Origin: Lawsonibacter sp900766145
GTDB taxonomy: Bacteria; Bacillota; Clostridia; Oscillospirales; Oscillospiraceae
Direction: 5' to 3' (one strand)
NCBI RefSeq assembly: GCF_030372275.1
Contig: NZ_JAUDDJ010000004.1
DNA length: 64,000 nt
Positions 19,356 through 28,332 of the stretch are shown here, piece after piece. The notes under the pieces were generated by a model, which worked only from the letters and a program-made list of their open reading frames with translations, was not told the DNA's origin and ran no database searches. The first letter of the stretch is position 1. The number at the start of each line of letters is the position of its first letter. Both the position numbers and the translations under genes were made by a program.

Positions 19356-19404
19356 TCTTTGATTCTGTTTCAGACGGAGCAGACAAAGATGTTGTCAGTC
19401 CGGG

Positions 19405-20298
19405 TCAGGAGGGATCAAAGGCCTCCACTTCGGCCGGAGTTGGGATGGAAACGGAAGCACCATGGCGGCTGACACTGATGGCAGCTGCTTTGCTGGCTTT
19501 GTCCAGCGCTTCTGCAATGTCCATACCCTTGGAGACAGAGGCCAGGAAATAACCTGTGAAGGTGTCTCCGGCTGCGGTGGTATCCACAGCTTTGACCTTA
19601 TAGGAGGGCTGCTCGATGCGGCAGTGGGCATCCTGATAAATGGAGCCTCTGGACCCCAAGGTCAATACGATCCGGCTGTTGGGGAAACGCTCAAGCAGAA
19701 GCTGAGGATACTGGGTTTCGTCCTTGTCCTCGCCGCACAGCTCCTGGGCTTCCACTTCGTTGAGCAGAAAATAGCTGACCAGATGGAGAGGAAGAGACAA
19801 AATAGTCTCATTCATAGGCGAAGGATTTAAAACAATCGTCATCCCCCGGTCGGCAGCGGCCTGCATCAAATAGGCCAGATTGTTAATCTCGTTTTGGAGG
19901 ACCAGTAAATCTCCCGGTTGGAACTGGGCCAACGTCTGGTCGATCTGTTCCGGCGTGACCTGCTGATTGGCGCCTCCATACAGAAGAATGCAGTTCTGCC
20001 CATCCTGGTCCACCTGAATGATCGCGTGCCCAGAGGGGCATTCCAGCTGTCGTACAAGAGAAACATCCACTCCGCTCTCGCTGAGCGCGTTGAGAAGGGG
20101 AGCACCGTCCGCCTGGCCCACGCATCCGGCATGCCATACGTTTCCGCCGGCTTTTGCGATGGCGATGGATTGGTTGAGTCCCTTACCTCCGCAGTGTTCC
20201 TCCATGGACAGCCCGGATATCGTCTCACCTGGACGGACAAAGTGTTCCACACCGTAAACTTTGTCCAGGTTTAAAGAACCAAAACTCAGAATATTCAC
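19405..20298 (-). CDS. Ribokinase-like PfkB family sugar kinase
   Basis: 297-residue cytoplasmic carbohydrate kinase. The N-terminal PfkB signature GGKGLNQSIAIAKAGG (residues about 37-52) is the ribokinase type, and the C-terminal signature DTTAAGDTFTGYF near 245 supplies the catalytic Asp and anion hole. Expected reaction: ATP-dependent 5-phosphorylation of ribose or a close relative. It is the second gene of a two-gene unit, 21 bases after an ADP-ribosylglycohydrolase-family gene. That context suggests the sugar is released from a riboside by its neighbour. The E. coli yegU-yegV pair has the same combination of families. Confidence 0.88.
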   Translation of the reverse strand: MNILSFGSLNLDKVYGVEHFVRPGETISGLSMEEHCGGKGLNQSIAIAKAGGNVWHAGCVGQADGAPLLNALSESGVDVSLVRQLECPSGHAIIQVDQDGQNCILLYGGANQQVTPEQIDQTLAQFQPGDLLVLQNEINNLAYLMQAAADRGMTIVLNPSPMNETILSLPLHLVSYFLLNEVEAQELCGEDKDETQYPQLLLERFPNSRIVLTLGSRGSIYQDAHCRIEQPSYKVKAVDTTAAGDTFTGYFLASVSKGMDIAEALDKASKAAAISVSRHGASVSIPTPAEVEAFDPS

Positions 20299-20319
20299 GA
20301 TCTGTCCTCCTTCTTATCC

Positions 20320-22422
20320 TTAGAGCTCCTGGAACGTAAAGTTACCAAAGGAGGTCCGGCCCATGCAGCAGGAGCCGCAGCCGAACATGCCGTGGTTAAA
20401 GCTGTCATCCTGGACGGACAGGACCTGAGTGCCGTTGATCTGGAGCAGAATGGTGTTGCCCTCCAGGCGCATCTCCACCTCATAGGTCTGGCCGATCTTC
20501 CAGTCAAGGTCACATTCCGCCAGAGTCTGGAAGCCAAAGTCATTTTTCAAAATGACAGCCTTCCCCGCCTCGTCAAAGCCGGCGGCATAGAAGCGCTGGG
20601 CGCCCAGGGCCCGTCCCAGAAGCAGGTGGCTGGTGCCATGGACAGGAGTGACCGGAGCGGAGAACACGTAGTCCTTGGCATAGTAGCTGCCGGTGTAAGC
20701 AAAGGACGGCTCGTTGCGCATCAGGTTCAGGGTACCGCCGTACAGATCCCAAGCGCCGTGGTCCAGAGAGAAGGGCGTGATGGCAGCAAAGTCCTTTTTC
20801 TGCTTCTTGATGTCGATGGTGTAGGCGCTTTTTCCCTGGATGGTGAACTCGTCCAGGTAGACCTTGCCCAGCGTTTTGAAGGAAGCGGGCGCATAGCCTT
20901 CCAGCACGATACCGACCTCGTCCACCTCGTTTCCGTTTGTATCGGGAATGGTGAAGGAGACCTCGATCCACTGGTGCTGTACCAGCTTGATATAGCCCTG
21001 CAGGTGGTCCTTCTGGTCGCTGCAGGTCCGGATATAGGGGGCGACTCCGGGGGTCTCATTGCCGTTCCACTGGTCCAGGTAGAGCTTCATGGAGACGGTC
21101 TGGCCCGGGTAGACCGTGGGAGAAAACACGGGGCTGTACCGTGCGTCGGAAAAATCGTCCCGGGTATAGAAGGGCTTATAGAAGATCTTGCACTGGTCGC
21201 CGCGGACCATGCGGTCCATCAGGATGGACAGAGAGCCGGTGCCGGCATAGGCGTGCTCGGTGCTGTGCTCGATCCGGCAGAAGAACGGGTCAGACACACG
21301 GATGTTGTGGGTGCTGCCGGGAAGCTCGAAATCAAAATAGATCTGGCCGGGGCGATAGCTGTCAGCCAGTGCCTTGGGAGGCTCTTCTCCAGCAAGACGG
21401 TAGCCCAGCATAGCGACCTCGCGGCAGAAGGTGGGGATATCCAAAATATTCAGATAGCCGGAGATACCGGAGCAGACGATGCCGTCATTGATGGGAGCGC
21501 GATAGCGCTGGGGGAGCCCCTGGAGACCACAGGCTACGCCCATGATAGTACCCACGTTGCCGGCGTTACAGTCCGTATCCCAACCGGCCATGGTAGCAAT
21601 TTCCACCGTGCGGTCAAAGGCTCCGCCGCCGTACAGCAGGGACATGATGCACACGCCGGCGTTGGGGATAATGTGGCAGGTGCCCTGATACTTATCATAT
21701 CCCCAGTTCTGGACCAGCATCTCGTGGCAGTCCCGCCAGTTTTCCGGATGCTCCTTGTGGAAGGCGCGCACGGCGTCCGCCACAGCGCGGTAGGTACAGT
21801 CGGCGGGGATTTGGGCAAGACCGGCGTCGATCAGCTCGTCCACATCGCTGGTCTGGAAGGCCTTTGCAATGGCGGCGCACATGAAACGGGCGCCCCAGAT
21901 GCCGTTGCCGTCGTGAGAGACGCTGGCAGCAGCTGCACCGTGGTCGGCAGCACGCTGAGGCTGGCCGGGATTGACAAGACCCCAGGTGTCAATAAAGATC
22001 TGGCCGCCGATCTGCTCGGCCAGAATCGCGCCGTTTTGCTCGATGGAGCCGGAAGCAGGTGCGGGGATGCCGTTTTTCAGGTTGAGGTAGGCGGTGTGCT
22101 CGGTGCTGATACCGTAGCCGCCCCACCAGAACATACCGACTCCCTCACGGGCATAGTTGAGCCACGCCCGGGCAACGTCCTGGGCGGTCAGAGGGCGGTC
22201 CTTTGCGTCGTCGATTAGAGCACGCAGAAAATACACCGGTCCATTTGCGTCATCATCTGCGGCAAAGTTTTTGTATTCCTTTACGTAGCTTGTAATATCG
22301 CCGTATGTGTTGCGGATGCGATCGTAGGTCCAGATTGTGGGCTCTACCGGCGCGCCTAAGCGGATTCCGATGTTCATGCCAAGAAAGCCCGCATACAGTT
22401 TTTCCAGATAGTTCTCAACCAT
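20320..22422 (-). CDS. ADP-ribosylglycohydrolase family protein with two C-terminal beta-sandwich domains
   Basis: 700-residue protein without signal peptide. Residues 1-370 match the ADP-ribosylglycohydrolase fold, with metal-site segments AADDDANG near residue 55 and AGWDTDCNAGNVGTIMG near 280. Family enzymes cleave N- or O-glycosidic bonds of ADP-ribose conjugates using two magnesium ions. Residues about 375-545 and 545-700 look like two beta-sandwich modules: the first is rich in aromatic and Asp residues, and the second has the ending YEVEMRLEGNTILLQINGTQVLSVQDD, similar to concanavalin/LamG-like domains. Such a tail is unusual for the family. It is divergent from the LacI-type gene and leads a unit with the kinase, so a ribosylated sugar-like substrate is more likely than an ADP-ribosylated protein. 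That is an inference. Confidence 0.82.
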   Translation of the reverse strand: MVENYLEKLYAGFLGMNIGIRLGAPVEPTIWTYDRIRNTYGDITSYVKEYKNFAADDDANGPVYFLRALIDDAKDRPLTAQDVARAWLNYAREGVGMFWWGGYGISTEHTAYLNLKNGIPAPASGSIEQNGAILAEQIGGQIFIDTWGLVNPGQPQRAADHGAAAASVSHDGNGIWGARFMCAAIAKAFQTSDVDELIDAGLAQIPADCTYRAVADAVRAFHKEHPENWRDCHEMLVQNWGYDKYQGTCHIIPNAGVCIMSLLYGGGAFDRTVEIATMAGWDTDCNAGNVGTIMGVACGLQGLPQRYRAPINDGIVCSGISGYLNILDIPTFCREVAMLGYRLAGEEPPKALADSYRPGQIYFDFELPGSTHNIRVSDPFFCRIEHSTEHAYAGTGSLSILMDRMVRGDQCKIFYKPFYTRDDFSDARYSPVFSPTVYPGQTVSMKLYLDQWNGNETPGVAPYIRTCSDQKDHLQGYIKLVQHQWIEVSFTIPDTNGNEVDEVGIVLEGYAPASFKTLGKVYLDEFTIQGKSAYTIDIKKQKKDFAAITPFSLDHGAWDLYGGTLNLMRNEPSFAYTGSYYAKDYVFSAPVTPVHGTSHLLLGRALGAQRFYAAGFDEAGKAVILKNDFGFQTLAECDLDWKIGQTYEVEMRLEGNTILLQINGTQVLSVQDDSFNHGMFGCGSCCMGRTSFGNFTFQEL

Positions 22423-22470
22423 AGTGTGCTGCCCTTCCTTTCTTTACTCGGTCATCAAAATGGAACCGGA

Positions 22471-22486
22471 TAAGTAACCGGTTTCT
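22471..22486. promoter_or_regulatory. Putative operator 1 of the LacI-type regulator
   Basis: AGAAACCGGTTACTTA on the minus strand, centred on AACCGGTT, which is the CG-centred type expected for LacI-family proteins. It abuts the -10 box of the ADP-ribosylglycohydrolase promoter on its downstream side. 14 of 16 bases match site 2 at 23747-23762. Confidence 0.6.
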
Positions 22487-22515
22487 ATTATAGTATGGGA
22501 TGGAGAAGAATGCAA
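22487..22515 (-). promoter_or_regulatory. Promoter of the ADP-ribosylglycohydrolase/kinase unit
   Basis: TTGCAT at 22510-22515, 17-base spacer, TATAAT at 22487-22492 on the minus strand. Confidence 0.75.
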
Positions 22516-22550
22516 GTGCTATTTTTTTGCAATAATATCTTGCGTGAGTG

Positions 22551-22579
22551 TTGACAAGCATGCTATGATTGGGAATAAT
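22551..22579 (+). promoter_or_regulatory. Promoter of the LacI-type regulator gene
   Basis: TTGACA at 22551-22556, 17-base spacer, AATAAT at 22574-22579. Confidence 0.65.
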
Positions 22580-22646
22580 AAAGAAAGGCGTTTCTTAATT
22601 TTAAATCTTCAACCTACAAAAGGTATATTGGGAGGGAGAATTTGTT

Positions 22647-23675
22647 TTGGCAGAGAAGCTTACATACAGTATCGCCGAGATCGCAGCGATGTGCAATGTC
22701 TCGAAGGCAACGGTCTCCCGGGTTATCAACAATAACCCACAGGGCGTAGGAAAAGAGACAAGAGCTCGGGTACTCAAGACGATCCAACAGCTGAATTACC
22801 GCCCCAATGCGCTGGCAAGAGGGGTTGCCACCTCTCGTTCCGGAATGATTGGAGTGGTTGTACCAGATGTATCCAACTTCTTTTATCCAAAGCTGATCCG
22901 CGGTATCACAGACTGCATGGACAAAAAGGGATATTCGGTGATCATCGGCAACTCGGACTATGATCCCAAGCGGGAAGCGGAACAGTTACTCAGCATGATT
23001 GACAAGCGCGTAGACGGGATCATGCTGTGTTCTGGTGTGTCCAACCGGGAGTTTTTATCTGAATTTCGGAAATATCATGTCCCTATGGGGCTGGTCGGGC
23101 GTGTTTTCGACAGCTCTTTGAGTGATGTCAGCATTACCGGCGACAATATCAAGGGCGCGATGAAATCTGCGGAATATCTGATTCAAAGCGGAAAGCGCCG
23201 TATTGTGTATGCAGAAGGAAACCCGGATATTTCCGGATCCCGGCAGAGAATGGAAGGATATCGGAAAGCACATGAGGCAGCGGGTATCCCTGTTCACGAG
23301 GAACTGATCCTACATGGCGAATACAGCATTGACTGCGGACGGTATATGGCGATGCAGCTGCTGGAAAATAAGGTGGATTTCGATGCGATTATGACGGGAA
23401 GTGACCTAATCGCCATAGGAATTGTGTTTCAGCTGCTGAAAAGTGGGGTCAGAATCCCGGAAGATATCGAAGTGATCGGATTTGATGATATTGAACTGTC
23501 CAGAGTCATTGATCCGCCCCTTTCCACCATTTCCAAACCCCACTATGATATGGCGTGGCATGTGGCAGACCAGCTGTTTAAGGTGATCCAGGGAGATCCT
23601 GTGCCGCTGCCTCATGCAACGATTGAGCCGCAGCTGGTTTTAAGAGCAACAACGAAGAAACGAAGAGAAACCTGA
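22647..23675 (+). CDS. LacI family transcriptional regulator
   Basis: 342-residue repressor-type regulator. The N-terminal helix-turn-helix is clear (SIAEIAAMCNVSKATVSRVI, residues about 8-27, then the hinge helix). The periplasmic-binding-like ligand domain starts near residue 62 (RSGMIGVVVPDVSNFFYPKLIRG). The start is TTG 22647, 10 bases after GGAGGG; no better in-frame ATG exists. It lies between the two divergent arms of the ribosyl-compound cluster, and each arm has a copy of a shared 16-base motif. The ligand is probably a sugar or glycoside from that pathway. A terminator follows at 23701-23736. Confidence 0.93.
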   Translation: MAEKLTYSIAEIAAMCNVSKATVSRVINNNPQGVGKETRARVLKTIQQLNYRPNALARGVATSRSGMIGVVVPDVSNFFYPKLIRGITDCMDKKGYSVIIGNSDYDPKREAEQLLSMIDKRVDGIMLCSGVSNREFLSEFRKYHVPMGLVGRVFDSSLSDVSITGDNIKGAMKSAEYLIQSGKRRIVYAEGNPDISGSRQRMEGYRKAHEAAGIPVHEELILHGEYSIDCGRYMAMQLLENKVDFDAIMTGSDLIAIGIVFQLLKSGVRIPEDIEVIGFDDIELSRVIDPPLSTISKPHYDMAWHVADQLFKVIQGDPVPLPHATIEPQLVLRATTKKRRET

Positions 23676-23700
23676 AACGCAGGCCTTAGTCAGTGCGAAC

Positions 23701-23736
23701 ATGCGCCTCTTCTCCGTTGGAAGAGGCGCATTCTTT
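23701..23736 (+). terminator. Terminator after the LacI-type gene
   Basis: 11-bp stem ATGCGCCTCTT/AAGAGGCGCAT with a 9-base loop and a T-rich tail. Confidence 0.88.
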
Positions 23737-23746
23737 TGCCTCAAAA

Positions 23747-23762
23747 AGAGAGCGGTTACTTA
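23747..23762. promoter_or_regulatory. Putative operator 2 of the LacI-type regulator
   Basis: AGAGAGCGGTTACTTA, sharing the 10-base block CGGTTACTTA with site 1. It lies about 100 bases upstream of the ABC transporter promoter. Confidence 0.5.
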
Positions 23763-23859
23763 AAACCTGGAAAACAAAAGTTGGAATCAGGACAAAAGAA
23801 ACTTAAAAATTATACATTATGCACAAAATAAGGATAGTAATTATAGGATAAATGCATAC

Positions 23860-23888
23860 TTGCAAATGTAATTGTCCTATTTTATAAT
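23860..23888 (+). promoter_or_regulatory. Promoter of the ABC transporter operon
   Basis: TTGCAA at 23860-23865, 17-base spacer, TATAAT at 23883-23888, about 45 bases before the first start codon. Confidence 0.75.
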
Positions 23889-23931
23889 CTTTTGCAGAGA
23901 GATACCGGTTGCTTTAACGGGAGGGAGAACT

Positions 23932-24861
23932 ATGCGAGAACAAAAAGTGCCGATGACAGCAGCCCAACGTACGCTGCATCGGATCAAGAAGGATCGTGTC
24001 TTGTATCTGATCCTGTCGCCAACAATCATCTATTTCTGCATTTTCCGTGTGTGGCCCATGATCAATATGAGGCTTGCCTTTTTTGATTTTAAGGCGCGGG
24101 GTCCCTGGGAGTTTGCAGGCCTGAAGTATTTCGAGCTGATTTTCCAGTCAAGCGCCTTTATGCAGATTTTGAAAAACACGTTGATCATCAGCTTTATGAA
24201 GTATGTGCTGCTGTTCCCTGTGTTTGTCATCTTTGCATTGGTACTGAACGAACTGCGCTGTAATAAATTCCGCAAATACGTGCAGATCGTATCTTATTTG
24301 CCCCACTTCCTGTCCTGGGTCGTAATTGCTGGTATCTGGAAGTCCTTCCTGGATCCCTCGGATTTGGGTGCTCTGAACCAGATCCTGGCGTTTTTTGGGG
24401 CCGGACCGGTAGACCTGTTGACCAGCAAGGGCGCTATCCGATGGATTTTGATGTTGTGTGAGGCGTGGCGCAGCATAGGCTGGGATTCCATCATCTACTT
24501 TACAGCAATCCTGAACATCAGCCCCGACCTCTATGAGGCGGCAAAGGTGGATGGAGCCAACCGCTGGCACATTATTCGCAGCATCATTCTTCCCGCACTT
24601 CTGGTGCCCATGACCACGGTGTTCATTTTGAATCTGGGCTTCTTTATGTCTGCGGGATTTGACCAGGTCTACAACTTTACCAACAATTCTGTAAACAGTG
24701 TAATCGATATCTTGGATACCTACGTAAACCGGTTGGGCATTGAAAATGCACAGTATTCCATTGCCACCGCGGTTTCTCTGATCAAAGGCGTCGTTGGTGT
24801 CATTCTGGTATGTATGACTCACATCACGTCCAAGAAGCTGACAGGCGAAGGGGTGTGGTAA
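23932..24861 (+). CDS. ABC transporter permease (LplB type)
   Basis: 309-residue inner-membrane permease of the carbohydrate-uptake CUT1 type, six membrane segments, with the LplB-like opening (LILSPTIIYFCIFRVWPMINMRLAF). The EAA loop that docks the ATPase is EAAKVDGANRWHIIRSIILP near residue 202. ATG 23932 follows GGGAGGG; the earlier in-frame ATG at 23872 overlaps the promoter and is rejected. First of two permeases, followed by its partner after 2 bases. No ATP-binding gene is present in the cluster, so a shared MsmK-like ATPase encoded elsewhere is likely. Confidence 0.92.
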   Translation: MREQKVPMTAAQRTLHRIKKDRVLYLILSPTIIYFCIFRVWPMINMRLAFFDFKARGPWEFAGLKYFELIFQSSAFMQILKNTLIISFMKYVLLFPVFVIFALVLNELRCNKFRKYVQIVSYLPHFLSWVVIAGIWKSFLDPSDLGALNQILAFFGAGPVDLLTSKGAIRWILMLCEAWRSIGWDSIIYFTAILNISPDLYEAAKVDGANRWHIIRSIILPALLVPMTTVFILNLGFFMSAGFDQVYNFTNNSVNSVIDILDTYVNRLGIENAQYSIATAVSLIKGVVGVILVCMTHITSKKLTGEGVW

Positions 24862-24863
24862 TC

Positions 24864-25754
24864 ATGAGCAAAAAGAAAAAACATCTTGGAATTTTGCAGT
24901 GGATTTTGATGGCCATTTTGTTTTTTGTTACGCTGACCATGCTTATTCCCCTGCTTCATGTGCTGGCCCGCTCCTTGTCAGACCCCAGCCAGTCGGGCTC
25001 TATGGGAGGCCTGGAGATTATCCCCCGCGGATTTTCTCTCATCAACTATCAGGTCATTTTCAGCAACAAAAATCTGGTACCTTCCATTTTTAACTCCATC
25101 TTTATTACCCTTGTGGGTACCGGCATCAATATCCTGCTGACCATCATGGCCGCCTATGTGCTGACCCGGCCCAATCTGGTGGGAAAACGGATCCTCATGT
25201 GCTTCTTCATCGTAATGATGCTCTTTGATCCGGGCATCGTTCCGGAGTACCTGGTGATCCGTACCCTGGGCCTGATGGGAAGCCAGTGGTCCGTCATCCT
25301 GAGCCAGGCGGTCAATGTCTACTACCTGATCATTATGATGCGTTATTTCCAGAGTGTGCCTGCGGACCTGTGTGACGCAGCCCGAATCGACGGAGCAGGC
25401 CATATGCGGATCCTGTTCTCCGTGATTGCCCCCCTGTCCAAGGCGGGAATTGCCACTCTGACTATGTTCTATGGTGTGGTTCGTTGGAATGAATATTACC
25501 GTGCGGGCATCTACATTTCTTCCATCACGGATGTGCCGCTGCAGGTAATCCTGCGCAAGTTCGTTGTGGATGGCGACGTGACCACGCTGATCGGCACCCA
25601 GAATCTGCTGGACTACAATGCCTTGGCACAGCTGGACTACACCGCGCTGCAGTATGCCACCATTATTGTTGCCATCGTCCCCATCCTTCTGGTATATCCC
25701 CTGGTGCTGAAATACTACACCAAGGACGCTCTGGCAGGCGGGGTGAAGGAATGA
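24864..25754 (+). CDS. Carbohydrate ABC transporter permease
   Basis: 296-residue second permease of the CUT1 importer, with six membrane segments and an EAA loop DAARIDGAGHMRILFSVIAP near residue 170. It starts 2 bases after the first permease and overlaps the following esterase gene by 4 bases (ATGA), which shows tight translational coupling. Similar permease pairs import oligosaccharides or glycosides; which one applies here cannot be read from the sequence. Confidence 0.92.
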   Translation: MSKKKKHLGILQWILMAILFFVTLTMLIPLLHVLARSLSDPSQSGSMGGLEIIPRGFSLINYQVIFSNKNLVPSIFNSIFITLVGTGINILLTIMAAYVLTRPNLVGKRILMCFFIVMMLFDPGIVPEYLVIRTLGLMGSQWSVILSQAVNVYYLIIMMRYFQSVPADLCDAARIDGAGHMRILFSVIAPLSKAGIATLTMFYGVVRWNEYYRAGIYISSITDVPLQVILRKFVVDGDVTTLIGTQNLLDYNALAQLDYTALQYATIIVAIVPILLVYPLVLKYYTKDALAGGVKE

Positions 25755-26668
25755 GCTGCTGGGAAGTGCTGGAGGAACTTCAGCCCCACCTTGGAAATGT
25801 GCCCCGAAAAGAGCGCTGGCAGGAGATTGCCAAGCGGATGGAGGCAGATGGAAAATCCCTGCATGAGGTGACCTACACCTGGAACGAAGGAGAGCTGTCA
25901 CTGGAAGTGGGGCTGGGAGCGGGAGACAAACGACTGGTCCCTGGTACAAGCCGCATCCATCTGGTGAAGAACGGGGAGCTGTATCCCTATGCCGTCTTTT
26001 ATCCCCAGGGATATGATGCCCAGGAGCCTGGCAGGAAATGGCCGTTGATCTTCTTTTTCCACGGCATCGGGGAACGGGGAGATGACCCGGCCATCCTGCT
26101 GCGCGAGGGACTGCCCTATGAGCTGGCCCAGGGAAGGGGCGTGGATGCGCTGGTGATTGCACCCCAGTGCCCGGCGAATTCCCACTGGGCGGATCAAGAG
26201 GACGAGCTGATAAAGCTGCGCCGCTTTCTTCCGGCGATGATAGAGAAGTATCCGGTCGATCCGGATCGAATCTATATCACCGGCCTGTCTATGGGAGGGC
26301 GATGTGCCTGGAAGGTGGCCCTGGATATGCCCGATACATTCGCGGCCATGGTTGTGGCATGCGGAAGGACCTCAGAATCCGACCTGGGAGCCATTCGCGA
26401 TATGCCGCTGTGGATGTTCCACGGGGTAAACGACAGCACCACATCCTTTGATAACATCAATGCGATCCTGCCCAGACTGCAGGCAAGTCAGCATCGACAC
26501 TATAAGTTATCGGTATATCCTCAGGTAGGACACAATGTCTGGGGTGAGGCCTATACACATATGGGAGTGTTCGATTGGCTTTTGACCCAGAGACGGTCCA
26601 GAAATCGTGAATTTGCAGCCGGACGGAAGAACGTGCTGCCTACGGACGCAAAAAAGAAACCGGTGTAA
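25751..26668 (+). CDS. Alpha/beta hydrolase (esterase, PHB depolymerase/prolyl oligopeptidase-like)
   Basis: 305-residue cytoplasmic alpha/beta hydrolase; no signal peptide. The catalytic triad is visible: nucleophile Ser in GLSMGG (about residue 178), Asp in HGVNDST (about 227) and His in VGHNVWG (about 260). The oxyanion HG pair is in FFFHGIGERGD. The first 70 residues form an extra N-terminal helical segment. It is coupled by overlap to the permease gene, so it probably deacylates the imported compound before or after the ADP-ribosylglycohydrolase-family enzymes act. The fold resembles feruloyl or acetyl xylan esterases, so an acyl-sugar is possible. Confidence 0.8.
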   Translation: MSCWEVLEELQPHLGNVPRKERWQEIAKRMEADGKSLHEVTYTWNEGELSLEVGLGAGDKRLVPGTSRIHLVKNGELYPYAVFYPQGYDAQEPGRKWPLIFFFHGIGERGDDPAILLREGLPYELAQGRGVDALVIAPQCPANSHWADQEDELIKLRRFLPAMIEKYPVDPDRIYITGLSMGGRCAWKVALDMPDTFAAMVVACGRTSESDLGAIRDMPLWMFHGVNDSTTSFDNINAILPRLQASQHRHYKLSVYPQVGHNVWGEAYTHMGVFDWLLTQRRSRNREFAAGRKNVLPTDAKKKPV

Positions 26669-26787
26669 TTTTGTGTGTTGGCGTTTTCTTCGCGGAAGAA
26701 AGCCGGCCGCATAGCTCCAGGCGCGGCGGCAGATATCCGTGAAGCAACGATATTTTGCACCAGAGCAATATGATGAAGGAGGAGACT

Positions 26788-28281
26788 ATGAAAAAGTTAC
26801 TAACCATGACACTGACTCTTGCACTGGCCGTTAGCTGCCTGGCCGGGTGCGGAAACAAGACCTCTGACAACAGCTCCGGCGGTTCTCAGGGTTCGGGCAA
26901 TGCTTCCGGACAGATTGGTTCCCCGGATGCTCCTGTGGACGTGAAGATCGTCATTAAGGACGTGTTCCCCGATGAGGAGGATGTAAAGCTGCTGGCGGAA
27001 AACATCAATGAGAAGATGGCCGCCAATGGGCAGTACGTCAATGTGATCTTCCTGGATCCCCCTGCCAGCGACTATGTGACTGCTATGCCCCTTGCCGTTA
27101 TGAACGGTGAGAGCGACGCGGATCTGATCTACTTCCAGGGCGGCGACCAGGCCGTTGCGGAGCAGGGGCTGCTGGAGGATCTGACCCCCTATATCGAAAA
27201 TTCTACTTATGTCAAGGCTCTGATGGATGAGACCAACGTGGCCAAGATGGAGAGCTATCCCTACCTGCTGTGGCTGGCTCCTCCCCGTACCTGCACTCCG
27301 GTGATCCGTACCGACTGGACGGAGCAGCTGGAGACCTATGATGACCTGATTGCTGATCCCACCGTGGACAATTACTACAACTTCTTCAAGGAGATGAAGG
27401 ACAAGGGGCTTGTGGAGTATGCCATCTCTGCGGACGGAGACACCAGCCGCTTTGACAGCATCTTCAACCACGCCTTCGGCGTGACCGGCACCTGTGTTCA
27501 GGAGGACGGCAAGTGGATCTTCTCCCAGGCCAGCCAGGCGGAGAAGAATAAGCTGGAGTTCTATGCCAAGCTGTATGCCGACGGTCTGCTGGACCCCAAC
27601 TTCCTGACCAACACCTGGGACGTGATGGAGCAGGAGTTCTATGACGGCGATGTGGGTGTGATTTCCGGTACTGCCGGCGCTACCATTCAGATCTATGACA
27701 CCAAGATGGTGTCTCTGTATGGCGAGGACGCCTCTCTGACCGTGCTGCCTCCCGCTAAGGGTGTGTCCCAGTCCTATACCTCTGTGGACGTAACCAAGGA
27801 GTCCCGCGGCTTCGCGATCAACGCCGATTCCCCCAACAAGGACGCCGCCTTTGCGGTGCTGGAGTTCATGGCCAGCCCCGAGGGCCGTATCCTGGATAAG
27901 GTGGGTATCGAGGATGTCCACTACACCGTGGAGAACAACCAGATCGTCTTCACCGACAAGTTCTCCAGCTGGTGGGCCCGCTTCTGGGATACCACCAAGG
28001 ACTTTAACCCTCAGGATCCCTCTCTGGCCGAGCCCGTGCTGTGTGAGTCCGCTTCCACATCTCTGGATATGGTAAATGAGTACCTGGTCATGGACCACAA
28101 CCTGCTGATTCCCAATGAGATGACTCCTCAGTGGGATGCCATGCAGAACCTCTACAATGAGTATGCCGCCGACATCATCCGCGGCGTGCGTCCTATCAGC
28201 GCGTTTGATGAGTTTGTGGAGCAGTGGAATGCTGCCGGCGGCGACGCCTTCGAGCCCATTCTGCAGGAGACCTTCGGCTAA
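26788..28281 (+). CDS. Extracellular solute-binding lipoprotein of the ABC importer
   Basis: 497-residue lipoprotein: signal peptide with lipobox SCLAGC (Cys22), a Ser/Gly-rich linker, then a family 1 solute-binding fold typical of LplA-like proteins (Trp- and Tyr-rich, with a WDVMEQEFYDGDVGVISG segment and SPNKDAAFAVLEFMASPEGR near residue 360). ATG 26788 follows AAGGAGGAG. It binds the substrate outside the cell and delivers it to the two permeases encoded upstream. The 119-base gap after the esterase contains a small hairpin, perhaps for mRNA stability, since binding proteins are usually made in excess. Confidence 0.92.
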   Translation: MKKLLTMTLTLALAVSCLAGCGNKTSDNSSGGSQGSGNASGQIGSPDAPVDVKIVIKDVFPDEEDVKLLAENINEKMAANGQYVNVIFLDPPASDYVTAMPLAVMNGESDADLIYFQGGDQAVAEQGLLEDLTPYIENSTYVKALMDETNVAKMESYPYLLWLAPPRTCTPVIRTDWTEQLETYDDLIADPTVDNYYNFFKEMKDKGLVEYAISADGDTSRFDSIFNHAFGVTGTCVQEDGKWIFSQASQAEKNKLEFYAKLYADGLLDPNFLTNTWDVMEQEFYDGDVGVISGTAGATIQIYDTKMVSLYGEDASLTVLPPAKGVSQSYTSVDVTKESRGFAINADSPNKDAAFAVLEFMASPEGRILDKVGIEDVHYTVENNQIVFTDKFSSWWARFWDTTKDFNPQDPSLAEPVLCESASTSLDMVNEYLVMDHNLLIPNEMTPQWDAMQNLYNEYAADIIRGVRPISAFDEFVEQWNAAGGDAFEPILQETFG

Positions 28282-28332
28282 GACCGGACTGCTGCACATC
28301 TGCGCAAGTTGTAATCAGAAAGGAAGAATTAT

